Source: Winogradskyella sp. UBA3174 (lineage in GTDB: Bacteria; Bacteroidota; Bacteroidia; Flavobacteriales; Flavobacteriaceae). Taken from it: a stretch of 64,000 nt of DNA. Location of the stretch: positions 14,803 to 78,802 of the forward strand of contig NZ_DEXW01000042.1 in NCBI RefSeq assembly GCF_002364335.1, read 5' to 3'. Position numbers and translations under genes: made by a program. This document shows, piece after piece, positions 61,617 to 64,000 of this stretch. The first letter of the stretch is position 1; every line of letters begins with the position of its first letter. The notes below the pieces were generated by a model, which was not told where the DNA came from, ran no database searches, and was given only the letters and a program-made list of their open reading frames with translations.

Positions 61617-62441
61617 ATGAAACAATACCACGATTTAGTAAAGCACGTTTTAGCAGAAGGGAACGAAAAAGGAGATAGAACTGGCACAGGAACAAAAAGT
61701 GTTTTTGGATATCAAATGCGATTCGATTTAAGGGAAGGTTTCCCAATGGTCACTACCAAAAAATTACATCTTAAATCTATTATCTACGAATTACTTTGGT
61801 TTTTAAAAGGAGAAACGAACACAAAATACTTAACTGAAAACGGAGTTAGAATTTGGAATGATTGGGCCGATGAAAATGGTGATTTAGGACCAGTTTACGG
61901 TCACCAGTGGCGTAATTGGGCAAGTGAAGATATTGACCAGATTAAAGACGTTATTGCGACGTTAAAGAATAATCCTAATAGTCGTAGAATGCTAGTTTCT
62001 GCTTGGAATCCTTCAGTATTGCCAGACACATCTAAATCTTTCTCAGAAAATGTAGCCGAAGGCAAAGCTGCTTTACCTCCATGCCATGCCTTTTTTCAGT
62101 TCTATGTTGCTGATGGTAAATTGTCTTGTCAACTCTACCAACGTAGTGCTGATATCTTTTTAGGAGTCCCTTTTAATATCGCATCTTATGCTTTATTTAC
62201 GATGATGATGGCTCAGGTTTGTGGATTTGAAGCTGGTGACTTTATTCACACCTTTGGTGATGCACATATTTATAACAACCATAAAGAACAGTTAGAATTA
62301 CAATTGTCTAGAGAGATTAGACCCTTACCAAAAATGGTATTGAATCCTGAAATTAAAGATATTTTTAATTTTAATTTTGAAGACTTCACACTTTTAGATT
62401 ACAATCCACATCCACATATCAAAGGTGTTGTTGCTGTTTAA
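61617..62441 (+). CDS. thyA: ThyA, thymidylate synthase
   Basis: Methylates dUMP to dTMP with methylene-tetrahydrofolate. The ATG at 61617 gives MKQYHDLVKHVLAEGNEKGD, the usual start, and 274 residues; the longer frame from 61482 runs through a palindromic repeat and is rejected. The catalytic Cys156 lies in AALPPCHAFFQFYV; RTGTGTKSVFGYQMRFDL, LWFLKGETNTKYLTENGVRI and FGDAHIYNNHKEQLELQL are the other family blocks. An insert of about 14 residues precedes the active-site loop (SKSFSENVAEGK). It is followed by the DHFR fusion, which restores the folate cofactor. Confidence 0.95.
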   Translation: MKQYHDLVKHVLAEGNEKGDRTGTGTKSVFGYQMRFDLREGFPMVTTKKLHLKSIIYELLWFLKGETNTKYLTENGVRIWNDWADENGDLGPVYGHQWRNWASEDIDQIKDVIATLKNNPNSRRMLVSAWNPSVLPDTSKSFSENVAEGKAALPPCHAFFQFYVADGKLSCQLYQRSADIFLGVPFNIASYALFTMMMAQVCGFEAGDFIHTFGDAHIYNNHKEQLELQLSREIRPLPKMVLNPEIKDIFNFNFEDFTLLDYNPHPHIKGVVAV

Positions 62442-62495
62442 TAATTCAAAATTATTTATTTAAAAACGGTATCTTTATAGTATTAAATTTCAGTT

Positions 62496-63428
62496 ATGTT
62501 CGGAAAGAAAAAGACAGTTTCAACTATAGATAAAGACCAATTAGAGCTCATTGAAAATGCTCAAAAACGCATTAAACAGAAAAAACGTTTATACGTTCAC
62601 TTTGTAGTATTTTTAATTGGTTCAATCTTTTTTATTGTAGCGAATAACTTTTTAGCAATAGGCGAAACGTACGTACTTGCTGGTCAAGGATGGTGGTTTT
62701 ATCTCGTTTTAGCATGGTTACTACTTGTTATTTATCATTTTGTGAGCGTTTTTATTACCAATAAATTTATGGGTAAAGACTGGGAGAAAGAACAATTAGA
62801 AAAATTAGTAAACCAACAGCAAAAGCGCATTGACAAGCTAAAAAAAGGGTTCCTAAAAGAGGAAACTAAACTCGCACAATCCCAAGCTTATAATGAGGCT
62901 AAGGAAGAAACACCTCCAGTACTAAAAAAAAAATCTAATAATTTAACCATTATTGTTGCTGCTGGAGAAAACAATGCTATTGGTAAAGACAATGACCTCA
63001 TCTGGCATTTAAGCGATGACCTCAAACGGTTTAAAGCACTAACAAATGGGCATCATATAATTATGGGACGCAAAACTTTTGAAAGTTTTCCAAAACCATT
63101 ACCAAACAGAACACATATAGTTATTACGAGACAAGCAGATTATAAGGTTCCGGATGGTGTAATTGTAGTTAATAATCTCGATGAGGCTATTGACGCTGCT
63201 CGAAGTGATCAGCAACCTTTTATTATTGGAGGTGGAGAAATCTATAAGCAGTCTTTAGATATTGCTGGCAGGTTAGAAATAACAAGAGTGCATTCTAAAT
63301 TTGATGATGCAGATACTTTCTTTCCTGAAATTGATGAAACAAAATGGACAGAGTCTGAAAGAACAAGTAATAATGCTGACGAGAAACATGCCTATTCGTT
63401 TTCATTTATCACGTATTTAAAGAAATAA
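62496..63428 (+). CDS. Dihydrofolate reductase fused to an N-terminal 2TM membrane domain
   Basis: A 310-residue protein in one open frame. Residues 1-115 form a 2TM-type domain: charged start, two helices (about 33-51 and 67-88, LVLAWLLLVIYHFVSVFI) and the trailing FMGKDWEKEQLEKL. A helical linker (116-149) leads into a complete dihydrofolate reductase (150-309). Visible are NNAIGKDNDLIWHLSDDLKR, IIMGRKTFESFPKPLPNRTH, PFIIGGGEIYKQSLD and the C-terminal DADTFFPEIDETKW. It reduces dihydrofolate made by thyA, 54 bases upstream, and should be anchored to the inner membrane with the enzyme in the cytoplasm. Confidence 0.9.
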   Translation: MFGKKKTVSTIDKDQLELIENAQKRIKQKKRLYVHFVVFLIGSIFFIVANNFLAIGETYVLAGQGWWFYLVLAWLLLVIYHFVSVFITNKFMGKDWEKEQLEKLVNQQQKRIDKLKKGFLKEETKLAQSQAYNEAKEETPPVLKKKSNNLTIIVAAGENNAIGKDNDLIWHLSDDLKRFKALTNGHHIIMGRKTFESFPKPLPNRTHIVITRQADYKVPDGVIVVNNLDEAIDAARSDQQPFIIGGGEIYKQSLDIAGRLEITRVHSKFDDADTFFPEIDETKWTESERTSNNADEKHAYSFSFITYLKK

Positions 63429-63605
63429 TATTTCTATTTTTTTTTGCTCTAAAACTCATTAACAAAATGAGTAGGCAACCCTTTATCTTTTTTTAACGTC
63501 TTTGTTTATAAAGGGCTAGCTTGTTAATTTTAATGAAAGTAGCGAAACTGTAACACTTTTCATTTTTAGTCGTCATATTTTAAACTAATCAAAAATCAAT
63601 TTTCT

Positions 63606-64000
63606 ATGAGTTCATTAAAAATCAATAATTTATCTAAAACGTACCCAAACGGTGTAAAAGCCTTAGATAATGTGAGTCTAGAATTAGAAAACGGCATGTT
63701 CGGGCTTTTAGGCCCAAATGGCGCTGGCAAATCTTCTCTAATGCGAACCCTTGCAACCTTACAAGAAGCCGATTCTGGAACAGCAACTTTAGATGATATT
63801 GATATTTTAAACCAACCTGCAGAACTGCGAAAAGTTTTAGGCTACTTGCCACAAGAATTTGGTGTGTATCCTCGTATTACAGCAGAACAATTGTTAACTC
63901 ATTTGTCCATTTTAAAAGGAATTACCAATACGTCTGAACGTAAAGAATTGGTGAAGTACTTATTAAACAAAGTGAACCTTTACGATAAACGAAACAAATC
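63606..64000 (+). CDS. ABC transporter ATP-binding protein (3' part missing)
   Basis: Start MSSLKINNLSKTYPNGVKAL at 63606, Walker A GLLGPNGAGKSSLMRTLATL, then LGYLPQEFGVYPRITAEQLL; the frame is open to the window edge (about 131 codons). It is of the type that partners with M1-peptidase-like or ABC-2 membrane subunits, but the partner lies outside the window. Export substrate unknown. Confidence 0.85.
   Translation, partial: MSSLKINNLSKTYPNGVKALDNVSLELENGMFGLLGPNGAGKSSLMRTLATLQEADSGTATLDDIDILNQPAELRKVLGYLPQEFGVYPRITAEQLLTHLSILKGITNTSERKELVKYLLNKVNLYDKRNK

Noticed and set aside
1..64000. CRISPR arrays, tRNA/rRNA genes, prophage or intact insertion sequences
   Set aside because: No array-type repeats, no cloverleaf or rRNA sequence, and no transposase or integrase frames were seen on either strand.

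Overview
The window looks like a piece of chromosome from a member of the Flavobacteriaceae (Bacteroidota). The DNA is AT-rich, several promoters carry the Bacteroidota -7 element TAnnTTTG, and Shine-Dalgarno sequences are mostly absent. Typical families are present: GldA, GLPGLI proteins, TonB-type barrels with carboxypeptidase-regulatory plugs, DUF5686, DUF3857, and a sodium- or proton-pumping pyrophosphatase. I see no rRNA, tRNA, CRISPR array, intact insertion sequence or prophage. The identification rests on gene families only; no genus is claimed.

Layout. 1-9548 (minus): rsgA, dtd, a broken membrane hydrolase gene, two DUF3857/transglutaminase proteins, a MazG-like pyrophosphohydrolase, aroA, queA and the start of rlmN. 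9633-17155 (plus): a broken gene, then a three-gene RND efflux operon behind a 22-bp tandem repeat, then a dead potassium-channel gene. 17787-21935 (minus): the aromatic operon pheA, aminotransferase, tyrA, DAHP synthase/chorismate mutase. It is preceded by a short ORF whose codons 7-15 read YYNWYYFFF and by a terminator whose 5' arm can instead pair with the end of that ORF, which is a textbook-style attenuator. 22049-24769: gldA, convergent to a GIN-domain lipoprotein and a PagL-like deacylase. 24997-28680 (minus): metY, metX-like and homoserine dehydrogenase genes under a SAM-I riboswitch with its own terminator. 28883-31965 (plus): P-II and ammonium transporter behind a 25-bp inverted repeat, then metK behind a SAM-II-type riboswitch. 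Methionine and SAM metabolism is therefore sensed by two unrelated RNA classes within about 2 kb.

32118-34480: two related lipoproteins, the second apparently decaying. 34487-42364 (minus): an M28 peptidase, an outer-membrane barrel protein, three GLPGLI paralogues and a small secreted protein. 42425-44732: a divergent control region with three GTTAAC boxes exactly 10 bp apart, then a histidine kinase/response regulator pair. 44926-50080: a secreted protein, a deoxynucleoside kinase, an App1-like phosphatase and a DPP-IV-like peptidase. 50148-56871 (minus): membrane and soluble pyrophosphatases, a DUF5686 protein and pdhB. 57067-59729: a 30-bp perfect palindrome, etfB, etfA, a 117-nt inverted-repeat element that folds as a three-way junction, and a bifunctional-nuclease-family protein. 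59745-63428: a nucleoside transporter with an extra exported N-domain, thyA, and a dihydrofolate reductase fused to a 2TM membrane domain, together forming a thymidylate/folate group. 63606 to the end: the start of an ABC transporter ATPase.

The most interesting items are the aromatic attenuator, the membrane-anchored DHFR fusion, the structured element between etfA and the nuclease gene, the SAM-I/SAM-II pair, and the precise operator-like palindromes ahead of etfB, the P-II gene and the kinase genes. All functional statements are predictions from sequence reading; no database search was run.
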